A stretch of DNA of 64,000 bases from Mycolicibacterium hippocampi (GTDB lineage: Bacteria > Actinomycetota > Actinomycetes > Mycobacteriales > Mycobacteriaceae), in contig NZ_BLLB01000002.1 of assembly GCF_010723735.1 (NCBI RefSeq), forward strand, positions 62,001 through 126,000. Direction: 5' to 3'. Below are positions 15,073-24,544 of this stretch, piece by piece. Each line of letters starts with the position of its first letter. The first letter of the stretch is position 1. The notes beneath the pieces were generated by a model. That model had not been told where the DNA came from. It did not search any database and was given only the letters and a program-made list of their open reading frames with translations. The translations under genes and the position numbers were made by a program.

Positions 15073-18069
15073 ATGACTAGGCGAATCAGCGAGGAGTTGA
15101 GTGACATTTCTACGACGCCCGGGCCACTGAGCCACACCGACCGACGCACCCGTGGCGAAGCACGGGGACAAACCGCATCTGAAGCGACGAACAAGGTCGG
15201 GGATGCGCGTCGCACCAACACGTCTTCGACTACCGCAAGGCGTCTTCAACCCCACGGTGACGCGCGTACTCAGTGGCTCCGGGCGGGTGCGGTGGCCTTC
15301 GGGTTGGGCGTCGCCATCACGACGGGCCACGGTGTCGCTTCCGCCGACTCCTCGGACACCGGGTCCGAATCATCAGGCAGTTCGGCATCGTCGTCGGAAG
15401 GGTCGAATTCCCGGTCCGCTGAGTCGACGTCTCCATCGCAGAAGCGCCACTCCCGGGTGTCCGACCGACAAGACGGAGGTGGCGATACTGATCCGGACAG
15501 CACCAAATCCTCGAGCAGCACCAAATCCGGCACCAGGTCGTCCCGAACACCCACGCAGGACAAAGACTCCGCGATTCCGGGCCGGAAGGACGGCAACGCC
15601 GAAGAGCGCGCCGGCAGACCCGATGGCTCCGTAGGCGACTCTGACACCGCCGCTGGTGACTCCGACGACGAACAGGTCGACGCATCGAGCGGCGCCGACA
15701 ACACAGATGCCCCCGCCCCCGTCGCACCGGAGGCACCGGAGGCACCGGAGGCACCGGAGGCAAGCGACTCGTCGGATCCGACGAATAACACCCCGGAGCG
15801 GAACGTACGCCCAGTTCAGGCGCCTCGCACCAACCCCACCGAAGCGGAATCACGCCCGGCCAACAACCCAACGCCAGTCGCACCGGTCGGACAGCTGGCC
15901 GGCGCTCTCTCACTAGCAGTGCGGGAAATCGACAACATCCCGCCTGCCAATCCCGCCTCGCCGACAGTCGGTACCGGACTGTTCGTGCCGATCAACTCGC
16001 TGTTCGCCTTCGGCGGTCGCTGCGGCCTGATCTGCGACGGGGCCGACGGTACTGCGGCCCACGTCAATGGCGTCAGTGGTGGCTGGTTGGTGGGCAACGG
16101 TGGCGCCGGCTGGTCGAGCACCCTGGCAGGGGTCGCCGGCGGCAACGGCGGCCACGGCGGACTGGTGTCGGGCAACGGCGGCATCGGTGGCGCCGGCGGC
16201 CTGGGCGCTGCCGGCGGCAGGGGTGGCAACGCCGGTCTGCTGGCCGGGCGGGGTGGAAATGGTGGCGCAGGCGGCGCCGGAGTGAATGGCCAAGTGGGCA
16301 CGACCGGAGTCAACGGTGGTCGGGGCGGTGATGGAACCGCGGGCGGCAACGGTGGTGCCGGCGGTCACGGTGCGCTGCTGTTCGGTGTCGGCGGTGCCGG
16401 CGGTGCCGGCGGTGCCGGCGGTATCGGTGGTGCCGGAGCTCACGGTGTGGATGCGGCTCTGAACAGTGAAGACAACGGCGGTCCCGGCGGTGAGGGCGGT
16501 GCCGGTGGTGCCGGCGGTATCGGTGGTGCTGGCGGTCACGGTTCGCTGTTGCTTGGCCGCGGTGGTGCCGGCGGCAGCGGCGGCGCGGCAGGTCTCGGTG
16601 GTGCCGGCGGCTACGGGGGCACCGGGGGTGCAACCGTCATCACCTTGCCCGACGGCTCTATCGTCGACAGCGGTGCCGTCGGTGGCGCGGCCGGTCTCGG
16701 TGGCGCCGCCGGCCTGGCGGGCGCCGGAGGCAGAGGCGGTTCCGGTGGTGTGCTCGGCCGACCCGGGGCGGCCGGAGTCAGCGGCGCGACCGGCAGTACG
16801 GGCAGCGATGGCGATGACGGCGGCGCCGGTGGCTTGGGCGGCCGGCTCCCATATTTTGATCTGGACAACGCCACCCCGGAACAGCTGGCGCTGTACAACG
16901 AGATCCTGGCAATCGCCATCCCGACTCAGGCAGCCACAGGCATCCAGCTCCTGGATGCAGACGGACGGCTCATCGGTCCGCTCAATGCCTACATCTACAA
17001 CTCGACAATCGGGAAGGCACTGTTCGGGGTCGGCAATACCCTCGCATCGGCATCCCTTTCCCCCTCCATCCGGGAGATCGCGATCCTGGCGTCAGGCGGG
17101 CTGTGGGGTTCTGCATACGAGCTCTATGCACACAAGCTCGTGGCGACCCTCTACGGAGTTCCGCAGGACGCGATTGAGTCGTTGGCGAACGGACAGGCCC
17201 CGGTGGGCCTTACCGGAGATGATCTGCTTGCCGCTCAGTTCGTACAAGAACTCACCTCGACCTACCGGGTCAGTGATGCGCTCTACGAGGCCGCAGTAGA
17301 TGCGTTCGGGCTGACGGGTGTCGTCGACCTGGTCAACGTCACGGGCACCTACCTTGGAGTGTCGTTGCTGCTGAACGCACTTGAGCTACAGGGCCCAGAG
17401 TCGGCGGGGCCCGGTGTGCTGCCAACGCCCAACCCCCCGCCGTTCCCGGCGGACGGTCCCAACGGCCTGGGCGGTCGGTTGCCGTTGCTCGATCTGACAA
17501 GCGCAACCCCTCAACAGGTGGCGCTGGCCGAAGCGATGTTGGCAATCGCCGTTCCGACACAGGCGGCCACCGGCATCCAGCTCGTGAGCCCGGAGGGACA
17601 GCTCATCGGCCCGCTGAATGCGTACCTCTACAACCCGACAATCGGCGAGGCGCTCTTCGGCGTCGGTAACTCCTTCGCATCGGCCTCCCTCACCCCCCAG
17701 GTCAAGGAGATCGTGATCCTTTCGGTGGGCGGGCTGTGGGGCTCGGCGTACGAGGTCTATGCGCATGAGTTGGTGGCCGGCCTCTACAACGTCCCCCAGG
17801 ACGCGATTGCGCTGCTGGCAAGTGGACAAGCCCCGATCGGCGCGGGTCTGACCGACAACGAGCTGATCGCCGCCCAATTCGTGCAAGAGCTCGTCTCGAC
17901 CTATCGGGTCAACGATGAGCTGTACCACGCCGCCGAGGCGGCGTTCGGGCACCAGGGGCTCGTCGACATCATCAACCTCGCGGGAACGTACCTGGGTGCG
18001 TCTCTGGTACTGAACGCATTCGAGATTCCCGTTCCGCCCGACGCGACGACAACCAACGGCAACAGCTGA
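15073..18069 (+). CDS. PGRS-repeat secreted protein with two C-terminal carboxymuconolactone-decarboxylase-like domains
   Basis: A 998-residue modular protein. Residues 1-70 are polar and basic; a hydrophobic signal-like helix follows (about 73-92, [24 protein letters not shown], with cleavage likely after ASA). Residues 95-310 are a Ser/Asp/Pro-rich disordered region. A PGRS domain (about 314-588) opens with [11 protein letters not shown]...[12 protein letters not shown] and continues as GGAGG tandem repeats. Two homologous domains follow (about 590-772 and 800-985), each starting GGRLP...DL..ATP and containing [32 protein letters not shown] CMD cores with His kept but no Cys pair. There is no PE domain. 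It is probably surface-exposed; activity unknown. Confidence 0.85.
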   Translation: MTRRISEELSDISTTPGPLSHTDRRTRGEARGQTASEATNKVGDARRTNTSSTTARRLQPHGDARTQWLRAGAVAFGLGVAITTGHGVASADSSDTGSESSGSSASSSEGSNSRSAESTSPSQKRHSRVSDRQDGGGDTDPDSTKSSSSTKSGTRSSRTPTQDKDSAIPGRKDGNAEERAGRPDGSVGDSDTAAGDSDDEQVDASSGADNTDAPAPVAPEAPEAPEAPEASDSSDPTNNTPERNVRPVQAPRTNPTEAESRPANNPTPVAPVGQLAGALSLAVREIDNIPPANPASPTVGTGLFVPINSLFAFGGRCGLICDGADGTAAHVNGVSGGWLVGNGGAGWSSTLAGVAGGNGGHGGLVSGNGGIGGAGGLGAAGGRGGNAGLLAGRGGNGGAGGAGVNGQVGTTGVNGGRGGDGTAGGNGGAGGHGALLFGVGGAGGAGGAGGIGGAGAHGVDAALNSEDNGGPGGEGGAGGAGGIGGAGGHGSLLLGRGGAGGSGGAAGLGGAGGYGGTGGATVITLPDGSIVDSGAVGGAAGLGGAAGLAGAGGRGGSGGVLGRPGAAGVSGATGSTGSDGDDGGAGGLGGRLPYFDLDNATPEQLALYNEILAIAIPTQAATGIQLLDADGRLIGPLNAYIYNSTIGKALFGVGNTLASASLSPSIREIAILASGGLWGSAYELYAHKLVATLYGVPQDAIESLANGQAPVGLTGDDLLAAQFVQELTSTYRVSDALYEAAVDAFGLTGVVDLVNVTGTYLGVSLLLNALELQGPESAGPGVLPTPNPPPFPADGPNGLGGRLPLLDLTSATPQQVALAEAMLAIAVPTQAATGIQLVSPEGQLIGPLNAYLYNPTIGEALFGVGNSFASASLTPQVKEIVILSVGGLWGSAYEVYAHELVAGLYNVPQDAIALLASGQAPIGAGLTDNELIAAQFVQELVSTYRVNDELYHAAEAAFGHQGLVDIINLAGTYLGASLVLNAFEIPVPPDATTTNGNS
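15724..15759 (+). repeat. Four tandem copies of a 9-bp unit GCACCGGAG in the PGRS-protein gene
   Basis: The exact repeats encode a run of Ala-Pro-Glu triplets in the disordered stalk. Exact 9-bp units can gain or lose copies by slippage without a frameshift, so stalk length may vary between strains. Confidence 0.75.
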
Positions 18070-18086
18070 TAAGCACCACCACCAGT

Positions 18087-18125
18087 AGGTGCCCCCGCTC
18101 CATCAGACGAGGAGCGGGGGCACCT
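18087..18125. terminator. Strong bidirectional hairpin terminator
   Basis: A perfect 15-bp stem: AGGTGCCCCCGCTCC (18087-18101), 9-nt loop, GGAGCGGGGGCACCT (18111-18125). It lies between the convergent PGRS-protein gene and the TetR gene and can serve both. No long U tract follows, as is common in mycobacteria. Confidence 0.85.
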
Positions 18126-18133
18126 CTGTGCTG

Positions 18134-18751
18134 TCAGGTGTAGCTGCGAACGAACACATCGACGCCATCGACGAGGACTTCGTCGACTGCGTCCCACGCG
18201 CCGGTCTGTGTGGGATCCAGGGTGTCGAGTGCCAGCTGGAATGTCAGCGCTACGAAGTGCTGGGCCGCGCGACGCGGGTTCTCGGTTCTGATGACCCCCT
18301 CATCGGCGAACACCTGCATGCGCTGTACGAAGAGCTCGCCGGGCGCGTTCCCGACGGACCGTGGATTCCGTTGAGAGGGTGGACGACGGGTGGTCAGATT
18401 CCGATAGTCGGCGTAATCCGAGGAAGGAAGCGCCTCCGTAGCGACGCGGCGAGCGAACGCCAGCAGCCCTGCACGCAGATCACAGCCCGCCGCCAACTCC
18501 TCTTCCAATGCAGCTTGGACGGTCACCGTGAGCTTCGCGGTGACACCATCCAACACCGCGGCATGAATCCCTTCCTTGTCACCGAAATGGTCATACACCG
18601 TCCGCTTGGACACTCCCGCCCTTGCCGCGATGGCATCAACGCTCGTGAGCTCATAACCGTCGCTGATGAACAGTGCCCGGGCAGCCTCGAGAATCGCCAG
18701 GCGCTTCTGCAGCGAGCGTCCACGTCGGCGTATCCCGGTGGCGGTCGTCAT
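18134..18751 (-). CDS. TetR/AcrR family regulator
   Basis: 205 residues from ATG 18751 (MTTATGIRRRGRSLQKRLAI); the longer open frame upstream runs into the divergent gene and is not homologous. The HTH spans about residues 18-60 (AARALFISDGYELTSVDAIAARAGVSKRTVYDHFGDKEGI). The ligand domain matches the TetR_C type found in AcrR-like repressors. It is divergent from an MmyB-like regulator, with a dyad between the two starts, so one or both probably autoregulate there. Confidence 0.85.
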   Translation of the reverse strand: MTTATGIRRRGRSLQKRLAILEAARALFISDGYELTSVDAIAARAGVSKRTVYDHFGDKEGIHAAVLDGVTAKLTVTVQAALEEELAAGCDLRAGLLAFARRVATEALPSSDYADYRNLTTRRPPSQRNPRSVGNAPGELFVQRMQVFADEGVIRTENPRRAAQHFVALTFQLALDTLDPTQTGAWDAVDEVLVDGVDVFVRSYT

Positions 18752-18788
18752 CCCCGCATCCTTACGGCTCCTCAACCAAAAGTGAAAC

Positions 18789-18814
18789 CAAACTAGTCGG
18801 TGCAGTGTAGTTTG
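18789..18814. promoter_or_regulatory. Inverted repeat between divergent TetR and MmyB-like genes
   Basis: CAAACTA (18789-18795) and TAGTTTG (18808-18814) are perfect arms around a 12-nt spacer; flanking GTGA (18782-18785) and TCAC (18816-18819) extend the symmetry imperfectly. The dyad covers most of the space between the start codons at 18751 and 18821, as expected for a TetR operator. Confidence 0.55.
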
Positions 18815-18820
18815 CTCACC

Positions 18821-19804
18821 ATGGGCATAGACGCTCCCACCGGGGACACGGCGCGTCGGGTCCCACGGCAGCAGCCCCTGTCCTCCGACGTCGCGGCATC
18901 GCGCCGCGATCACCTGCGACACACACCTACGCCCACGCTGGGCGCTACGCTCACCCCCAACGACAGCCGGTCGACCTCATCTGGGGATGAAGCCCGACGC
19001 GGGGCGCTCGCGGAGTTCCTTCGGGTACGTCGAGAGTCCTTGCAACCAGAGGACATCGGTATCCCCAGACGTGGCCGACGCCGAGTCAGAGGGCTACGCC
19101 GACATGAGGTTGCCGATGCTGCGGCGATGAGCGTCACCTGGTACACGTGGCTGGAGCAGGGCCGTGACATCCACGCCACCCCCCAAGTCATCGAGGCCCT
19201 GGCTCGCGCACTTCAGCTGGACGACAGCGAGCACAGCTATCTTCGCCGACTCGCCGGCGTCACCCCGAAAGCAGTGCAGCCCGAGCGGCCGCAGGTCGGC
19301 GACAGCCTCGTCAACCTCGTCGACAGCTTGCTGCCGAACCCTGCTCAACTCATGCTCCCCGCTACCGACTTGATCACCTGGAACCGTGCCTACGCCCGCA
19401 TCTTCGTCGATCCGTCGGCATTGCCGCAAGAGGATCGTAATGCGTTGTGGATCCAGGCCATGTGTCCTGAGGTACGGCACCACCTGGCCAACTGGGAAAG
19501 TGAAACCCAGATCGCCGTCGGGCGGTTTCGAGCCGAAGCTGCCAAGTATCCGGGTGATCCGCACTTCGGCCGCATCATCGGCAGGCTCACAAACGAGAGT
19601 GCCTTCTTCCGGGACATCTGGGGGCGCCATGAGGTACAGGGCTTCGAAGATCGTCTGAAGACGATCGAACACCCCGAGGTCGGCGCAATCCGGGTCAGCG
19701 TCGTCAAGCTGCGACCGCTCGAGCATCCTCACCTGATGTTGCTGGTCCATATGCTCGACGACGATGAGTCGAGGGCACGCGCCAATCAGCTCCTTTCTCG
19801 TTGA
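18821..19804 (+). CDS. MmyB-like helix-turn-helix regulator
   Basis: 327 residues from ATG 18821 (an upstream start at 18800 adds seven residues). A variable N-terminal tail is followed by an XRE-type HTH (RRGALAEFLRVRRESLQPEDIG...RVRGLRRHEVADAAAMSVTWYTWLEQGRDIHATPQVIEALARAL, about residues 65-140) and the MmyB-like ligand domain (about 155-325, with 'ATDLITWNRAYARIFVDPSALP' and 'GRFRAEAAKYPGDPHFGRIIGRLTNESAFFRDIWGRHEV'), which in relatives binds fatty-acid-like ligands. It usually controls an adjacent oxidoreductase; here the LLM enzyme is convergent at 19893. Confidence 0.88.
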   Translation: MGIDAPTGDTARRVPRQQPLSSDVAASRRDHLRHTPTPTLGATLTPNDSRSTSSGDEARRGALAEFLRVRRESLQPEDIGIPRRGRRRVRGLRRHEVADAAAMSVTWYTWLEQGRDIHATPQVIEALARALQLDDSEHSYLRRLAGVTPKAVQPERPQVGDSLVNLVDSLLPNPAQLMLPATDLITWNRAYARIFVDPSALPQEDRNALWIQAMCPEVRHHLANWESETQIAVGRFRAEAAKYPGDPHFGRIIGRLTNESAFFRDIWGRHEVQGFEDRLKTIEHPEVGAIRVSVVKLRPLEHPHLMLLVHMLDDDESRARANQLLSR

Positions 19805-19892
19805 GTTGCGCGGATCATCTGGTTGTGGCGCAATCGATTCGGTGTCGGGCCCCTGACCACCCGGACGTCGCGACGGCACCCTTGTCGGGCAC

Positions 19893-21047
19893 CTAGCCCT
19901 TGAGTTCGCGGAACATCTCGAGCTGCCACCTCACCGTGTCGGGCGTCCACGCGTCAAGAGTCACCTCCGAGCCGCCCCAGGAACCGAGCAGGTCGAAGGG
20001 CGCGACCTGCGTCGCGCCCGCGTCCACATAGGCTTGAACGACTTCTGTGACCTCGCTCGGGGTCCCGATCAGAAACGACCGCCGCACCATTTCATCTGGA
20101 ATGCGTTGCAGCAAGGAGTCGATCTCAGCATGTGAGAGGCTCAGGGCGTCCCAGTGCAGCGAATAATCCCAACCGTCCGGGAAGACGGTATCGACGCCTT
20201 CGTCACGCCAGGACGCATGCGGAAAGCGACCCCACATGCTGGCCAACAGCCGCACGACCGGGCTTTGCAGGCCTGCCTCGATGACATCCGGGTCCTCATG
20301 CATCATCAGCAACGGCTGGATCCCGAAACCGAAGGCGTCAGGGTCTCGACCTGCGCGCTCGACGTCCTCCCGCACCGTGGTGACACGCTTGGCGTACGCC
20401 TCCGGACTCGGTGCCGCCGCCGGAATCACCGTCATCCAACCGTCCGCATGGCTGGCCGCGAGTTCGATCAGCTTCGGACCGCCGCCAAGTGCCCAGAACT
20501 CGGGCCTATGGGTGCGCTCGTGGCCGAGGAAAGCACGCTCGTACTTCCAGAAGTTCCCTTCGAAGTCGAACGGGGCATCAGCTTCCCACAGCAGCTTGTA
20601 GAGCCGGAAATGATCTTCGATGCGGCCCAGACCTTCTGCACGGTCATAACCGAAGGGAACCGTGTTGTAACGCTCACCGACACCGATCCAGCAGAGTGCC
20701 CTTCCTTCCGTCAGGCTCGCCAGGGTCAGACCCGCCCGAAACAGTTCAGCCGGTCCGCGTCGCAATGCGGGGATACCCCCGTACAGGACCCCGAGATTCG
20801 GATGGCGCGTGGCCATCACGCCCAACGCGATCCCGGGATCAAACCATGAACCGGCGTCTGGAGCGTCGCCCGGATTCTCCGGGCCGAACTGCGCGGGGAC
20901 AAAACTCGCGGCGCCCAGTACGTCGGTCATCGCGACATAGTCGACAACGCCCGATTCTTCCAGAATTCGTCCGATCCCCTCATCGATGCCCACCGGTGAG
21001 GATCGAAGGGGGTTGACCATGAATACCGTCTCGATGGATCGCGCCAC
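19893..21047 (-). CDS. LLM-class (luciferase-like) flavin or F420-dependent oxidoreductase
   Basis: 384 residues from GTG 21047, preceded by GGAGG with 6-nt spacing; an ATG further up at 21074 lacks such support. It has the TIM-barrel features of the luciferase-like family: an N-terminal strand, 'LGVMATRHPNLGVLYGG', 'GLTLASLTEGRALCWIGVGERYNTVPFGYDRAEGLGRIEDHFRLYKLLW' and 'HRPEFWALGGGPKLIELAASHADGWMT'. Many mycobacterial members use F420. The substrate is unknown. The gene is divergent from the DUF485/symporter pair. Confidence 0.85.
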   Translation of the reverse strand: MARSIETVFMVNPLRSSPVGIDEGIGRILEESGVVDYVAMTDVLGAASFVPAQFGPENPGDAPDAGSWFDPGIALGVMATRHPNLGVLYGGIPALRRGPAELFRAGLTLASLTEGRALCWIGVGERYNTVPFGYDRAEGLGRIEDHFRLYKLLWEADAPFDFEGNFWKYERAFLGHERTHRPEFWALGGGPKLIELAASHADGWMTVIPAAAPSPEAYAKRVTTVREDVERAGRDPDAFGFGIQPLLMMHEDPDVIEAGLQSPVVRLLASMWGRFPHASWRDEGVDTVFPDGWDYSLHWDALSLSHAEIDSLLQRIPDEMVRRSFLIGTPSEVTEVVQAYVDAGATQVAPFDLLGSWGGSEVTLDAWTPDTVRWQLEMFRELKG

Positions 21048-21459
21048 GTGGTGCCTCCGAGTCTCGCCGCTCATTGTGTTGGCATCGTGGTCGTCGCGCG
21101 GCGAGGAGGCCTCGGCCGCTACGCATCAGTCCACTCACCGGAGCCATGGGATCATGGACGACCCTCGACAAGATCGATTGAGCATCAAGGGCACCGAGTC
21201 TTCAAGCTGGTGAATTTCAGATGATTGAGTGCTCTGGATCGATGTCGCACTCGCCATCTGAAATCCGCCCGCTGGCGCAGTGCGAGCCGGAGCACCATTG
21301 TCGTTAATGTCCCTCTGCCCGCGGTTTCAGTTCGGAGTCCGCCGCCGCCACGACGACGTCGCTTGCCCCCGGGGGCGCCTAGCCTCCTCCGGCCTATCCA
21401 CCGGTGTAGGCGAGTTCAACCGCTGGTGGCCGGCGACATTCGAGAACGGACGATCCGAT
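21048..21459. other. 412-bp divergent intergenic region with a long stem-loop
   Basis: A hairpin at 21214-21264 has outer arms ATTTCAGATG (21214-21223) and CATCTGAAAT (21255-21264) and inner arms GAGTGC (21227-21232) and GCACTC (21247-21252), with a small internal loop. Each arm carries the TTTCAGATG sequence also found upstream of several catabolic genes. It could be a dimer-binding operator pair or an RNA structure in the leader of the symporter operon. No gene is seen here. Confidence 0.5.
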
Positions 21460-21756
21460 ATGCCTGATGCGACCTCGCCGGAGTCGGCGTACCGAGAGAC
21501 AGCCAGAAGGCGACAACGCCTACAGGTCAGCCTGGTAACGCTGGTGCTCGGCTACTACTTCGCCACAGTCACGTGTGTGAACTTCACATCGATTCTCGAT
21601 GGGGCGGCTGTCGGGGCAATCACCTGGGCGTACGTGGCGACGTACTCACAATTTGTCGTCGCGGTCATCGTCACCATCGTCTACCGGAACCGGATCGGTG
21701 CAATCGAGCGCAAGTTCGCACATAGCAGCTCCGCACCACACGGGCTGGACAGATGA
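21460..21756 (+). CDS. DUF485 small membrane protein
   Basis: 98 residues from ATG 21460. A charged N-terminus is followed by two membrane helices (LQVSLVTLVLGYYFATVTCVNF and VGAITWAYVATYSQFVVAVIVTIVY) and a short basic tail, the plan of DUF485 proteins (YjcH type) that accompany ActP acetate symporters. Its stop overlaps the next start (ATGA at 21753), so the two proteins are made together and probably act together. Confidence 0.85.
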   Translation: MPDATSPESAYRETARRRQRLQVSLVTLVLGYYFATVTCVNFTSILDGAAVGAITWAYVATYSQFVVAVIVTIVYRNRIGAIERKFAHSSSAPHGLDR

Positions 21757-23333
21757 GCTCGACCGGAATCGTGTTGTTCCTGAGCCTGATCGGGATCACC
21801 CTCGGTATCACGTTCTGGGCAGGCCGACGCAACAAGTCGGTCGACGACCACCTAGTGGCCGGCGGTCGCATCGGCGGGCGCCAAAACGGTCTGGCGATAG
21901 TCGGTGACGCTGTATCGGCGTCGACGTTCCTGGGCACGATCGGCGCCATCGCGCTGTCCGGGTTCAACTACGTATTCCTCGCCGCGTTTGCACCGATCGC
22001 CTTTGTGTTGGCCATGCTGCTCGTGGCAGAGCCGTTGCGAAACCTCGGCCGTTTCACACTCGCCGATGTTGCTGCCGTCCGGTTCGCGGGTCGACCGATC
22101 CGCACGGCACTGGCCACCGGCACCGCTTCGATCAGCGTGCTCTACATAGTGGCGCAGTATGTCGCAGGGGGCTTGCTGGTCAAGTTGTTGTTCGGGGTCG
22201 ACTACTGGGCCTCCATCCTGATCATCACCGTCTTGACCTCGCTGTATGCACTCGTCGGCGGCATGCTGGCAGCAACCTGGATCCAGATCGTGAAGGCGAT
22301 CATGCTGCTGACATGCGTCAGTCTGCTTATTCTGTTGCTGCTGCCCAAGTTTGGCTGGAGTCTGCTGCAGGTGTTCTCGTCGGCGTCCGAGATCGATGAA
22401 GGAGCACTGGTCGAGCCGATCCGCAGCGGCGTCGTGGAAAGCATCGACCAGATCTCACTCTCGATCGGCCTGATCTTCGGCGTCATCGGCCTTCCGCATG
22501 TCCTGATCCGCTACCTCACCGTCAAGGACGCACAGACGGCACGCACTTCCGCCATCACCTGCGTGTGGGTCGTCAGCGCTCTGCTGATGACCTTCCCCGT
22601 AATCGCCTATGCAGCCGCCGCACTTCTCGGCGCCGAGTCGATTCAGGAGGCCTCGACCGCCGGGAATCTGGCAGTTCCGCTGCTGGCCAAGCTCCTCGGT
22701 GGCGATGCCCTACTCGCCTTCGTCTCCGCGGTAGCCGTATCGACGATCCTGGCCTCACTGGCCGGGATGGTGATCGCCACTACCGGAGCGGTCGCACACG
22801 ACATCTACGGTCAAGTCATCAAGTCAGGCACCGCCTCGCCACATACCGAGCTAGTGGTCGCCCGGCTCACCGTGCTGGCGACCGGCGCCATCGCTACAGC
22901 CATCGCGCTCACTGCGCGGGATCAAAACATTGCTGTCCTTGCATCTTTGGCGATTGCTCTCGCCGCATGCAGCAATTTCCCGGCGCTCATGTTCACGATC
23001 TACGCGCGGCGCGTCACTGCCGCCGGACTGACCAGTGGACTACTGGCCGGCCTGTTTTCCGCAGTCGTGATGATCGGGTTGAGTCCCACGGTGCACGGAG
23101 CCGGCGCACCGATACCGTTGGTCAATCCCGCGATCGTGGCTCTGCCCCTGGCCGTCGCGGCAGTCATCGTTGTGTCGCGGTTGACCAGGCCGACGGGCCG
23201 GGCCGCCGCGGTCGCGGATGAAGCGTTCGAAGCGATGCGGTACCAGGCCATCACCGGCTCGGCTCCCCGCCACCAGAGCGAGATCCGCCCGGGCCCCCAC
23301 CAACGTCGAGATGTCGAAGGCGCGGCCACGTAG
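21753..23333 (+). CDS. Sodium:solute symporter (SSS family), acetate/monocarboxylate permease-like
   Basis: 526 residues with about thirteen membrane helices. SSS family landmarks include 'FWAGRRNKSVDDHLVAGGRIGGRQNGLAIVGDAVSASTFLG', the GG-loop 'YALVGGMLAATWIQIVKAIMLL' and 'LPHVLIRYLTVKDAQTARTS'. Together with the DUF485 gene this matches the ActP-YjcH arrangement for acetate, propionate or pyruvate uptake. Relatives with other cargo exist, so the substrate is not certain. It lies convergent to lipA; import of a short acid would fit the adjoining 2-oxoacid oxidation genes. Confidence 0.88.
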   Translation: MSSTGIVLFLSLIGITLGITFWAGRRNKSVDDHLVAGGRIGGRQNGLAIVGDAVSASTFLGTIGAIALSGFNYVFLAAFAPIAFVLAMLLVAEPLRNLGRFTLADVAAVRFAGRPIRTALATGTASISVLYIVAQYVAGGLLVKLLFGVDYWASILIITVLTSLYALVGGMLAATWIQIVKAIMLLTCVSLLILLLLPKFGWSLLQVFSSASEIDEGALVEPIRSGVVESIDQISLSIGLIFGVIGLPHVLIRYLTVKDAQTARTSAITCVWVVSALLMTFPVIAYAAAALLGAESIQEASTAGNLAVPLLAKLLGGDALLAFVSAVAVSTILASLAGMVIATTGAVAHDIYGQVIKSGTASPHTELVVARLTVLATGAIATAIALTARDQNIAVLASLAIALAACSNFPALMFTIYARRVTAAGLTSGLLAGLFSAVVMIGLSPTVHGAGAPIPLVNPAIVALPLAVAAVIVVSRLTRPTGRAAAVADEAFEAMRYQAITGSAPRHQSEIRPGPHQRRDVEGAAT

Positions 23334-23364
23334 GCACCCCCTGGGCAGGCCACCGAACCCGGCG

Positions 23365-24297
23365 TCAGACGTGAGTCCCCGATCGCCGCGCGAGCGCCTG
23401 CGCGTACAACCGTCCCGCTCGGTACGACGAACGCACCAGTGGACCTGCCAGCACGCCGGGAAAGCCCAGTTCTTCAGCAAAAGCCGCATGCTCTTTGAAC
23501 TCTTCAGGGTCTACCCAGCGCTCCACGGGATGATGCCGAACCGATGGGCGCAGGTACTGGGTGATGGTGATGATCTCACAGCCGGCCGCGGACAGATCTC
23601 GCAATGCCATCCTGACTTCAGCCGGCGTCTCCCCCATCCCGAGGATCAGATTCGACTTCGTGGTCAACCCGAAGTCCCGCGCAGCCGTCAATACGCCCAA
23701 GCTGCGCTCATAGCTGAACGCCGGGCGGATACGCCTGAAGATCCGCGGAACCGTTTCAAGGTTGTGCGCAAACACTTCTGGACGCGACTCGAAGACCTCG
23801 TCGAGCTGCTCGGGGATCGCATTGAAGTCCGGCGTCAACAGCTCGACGCCGGTGTTCGGGTTCAGACCCCTGATCGCGCGCACGGTCTCTGCGTACAGCC
23901 AGGCCCCGCCGTCGGGTAGGTCGTCACGGGCCACGCCGGTAACGGTCGAGTACCGCAGCCCCATTGCTGCAACACTTTCGGCGACACGACGCGGCTCGTC
24001 ACGATCCAACTCAGCGGGCTTACCGGTGTCGATCTGGCAGAAGTCGCAGCGGCGGGTGCACTGTTCCCCGCCGATCAGAAATGTCGCCTCCCGGTCCTCC
24101 CAGCATTCATAGATGTTCGGACATCCGGCCTCCTCGCACACAGTGTGCAGACCTTCACGTTGCACCAGGGCTTTCAGCTCTGTGTACTCCGGGCCCGTTC
24201 GAGCGCGAATCTTGATCCACGATGGTTTCGACTCGATGGGCTTCTGGGCGTTGCGAACCTCCAGGCGAAGTAACTTTCGGCCGCCGGGGTCGACCAT
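23365..24297 (-). CDS. lipA: Lipoyl synthase
   Basis: 310 residues from ATG 24297 (a TTG one codon upstream is possible). It inserts two sulfurs into protein-bound octanoyl groups with radical SAM chemistry. The auxiliary 4Fe-4S cluster ligands are C54, C59 and C65 ([12 protein letters not shown]), and the radical SAM ligands C80, C84 and C87 (CTRRCDFC). The C-terminal RSSYRAG supplies the serine ligand of the auxiliary cluster. It is very close to the standard actinobacterial LipA. It is the last gene of the E1 alpha-E1 beta-lipoyl domain cluster, 6 nt from the lipoyl gene, with no lipB beside it, which suggests a copy dedicated to this complex. Confidence 0.96.
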   Translation of the reverse strand: MVDPGGRKLLRLEVRNAQKPIESKPSWIKIRARTGPEYTELKALVQREGLHTVCEEAGCPNIYECWEDREATFLIGGEQCTRRCDFCQIDTGKPAELDRDEPRRVAESVAAMGLRYSTVTGVARDDLPDGGAWLYAETVRAIRGLNPNTGVELLTPDFNAIPEQLDEVFESRPEVFAHNLETVPRIFRRIRPAFSYERSLGVLTAARDFGLTTKSNLILGMGETPAEVRMALRDLSAAGCEIITITQYLRPSVRHHPVERWVDPEEFKEHAAFAEELGFPGVLAGPLVRSSYRAGRLYAQALARRSGTHV

Positions 24298-24303
24298 CAA
24301 CGG

Positions 24304-24537
24304 TCAGTTGATCGTAGCGATGGGCGCATTTTGTTTGACACCTTCGTCTTCCGCGACCAACAGGGAGATGGTTCCCGCCTGCGACGCAACGATCTCCATG
24401 TCTGCCTTGTCGACCGCGACCTCGGCGATGAGATCGCCTTCCTCAACGACGTCACCTTCGGCGACGAACCACGTGGATACCACCCCCTCGGCGTCAGGAT
24501 CGTTCTCAGACATCGCGGGGAACAGGATTTCTGCCAT
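24304..24537 (-). CDS. Free-standing lipoyl (biotin/lipoyl-attachment) domain protein
   Basis: Only 77 residues, consisting of one lipoyl domain (MAEILFPAMSENDPDAEGVVSTWFVAEGDVV...EGVKQNAPIATI). The modification site is K44 in VDKAD, at the tip of the beta hairpin. E2 subunits normally carry this domain fused to a subunit-binding and an acyltransferase domain; both are absent here. The start ATG 24537 has GGAAG overlapping the upstream stop. It probably acts as a swinging carrier between E1 and another enzyme. Confidence 0.9.
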   Translation of the reverse strand: MAEILFPAMSENDPDAEGVVSTWFVAEGDVVEEGDLIAEVAVDKADMEIVASQAGTISLLVAEDEGVKQNAPIATIN

Positions 24538-24544
24538 GGGTCTA

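Noticed and set aside
16040..16830. GGTGCCGGC-type tandem DNA repeats as an independent element
   Set aside because: They encode the PGRS glycine-rich domain in frame and need no separate explanation.
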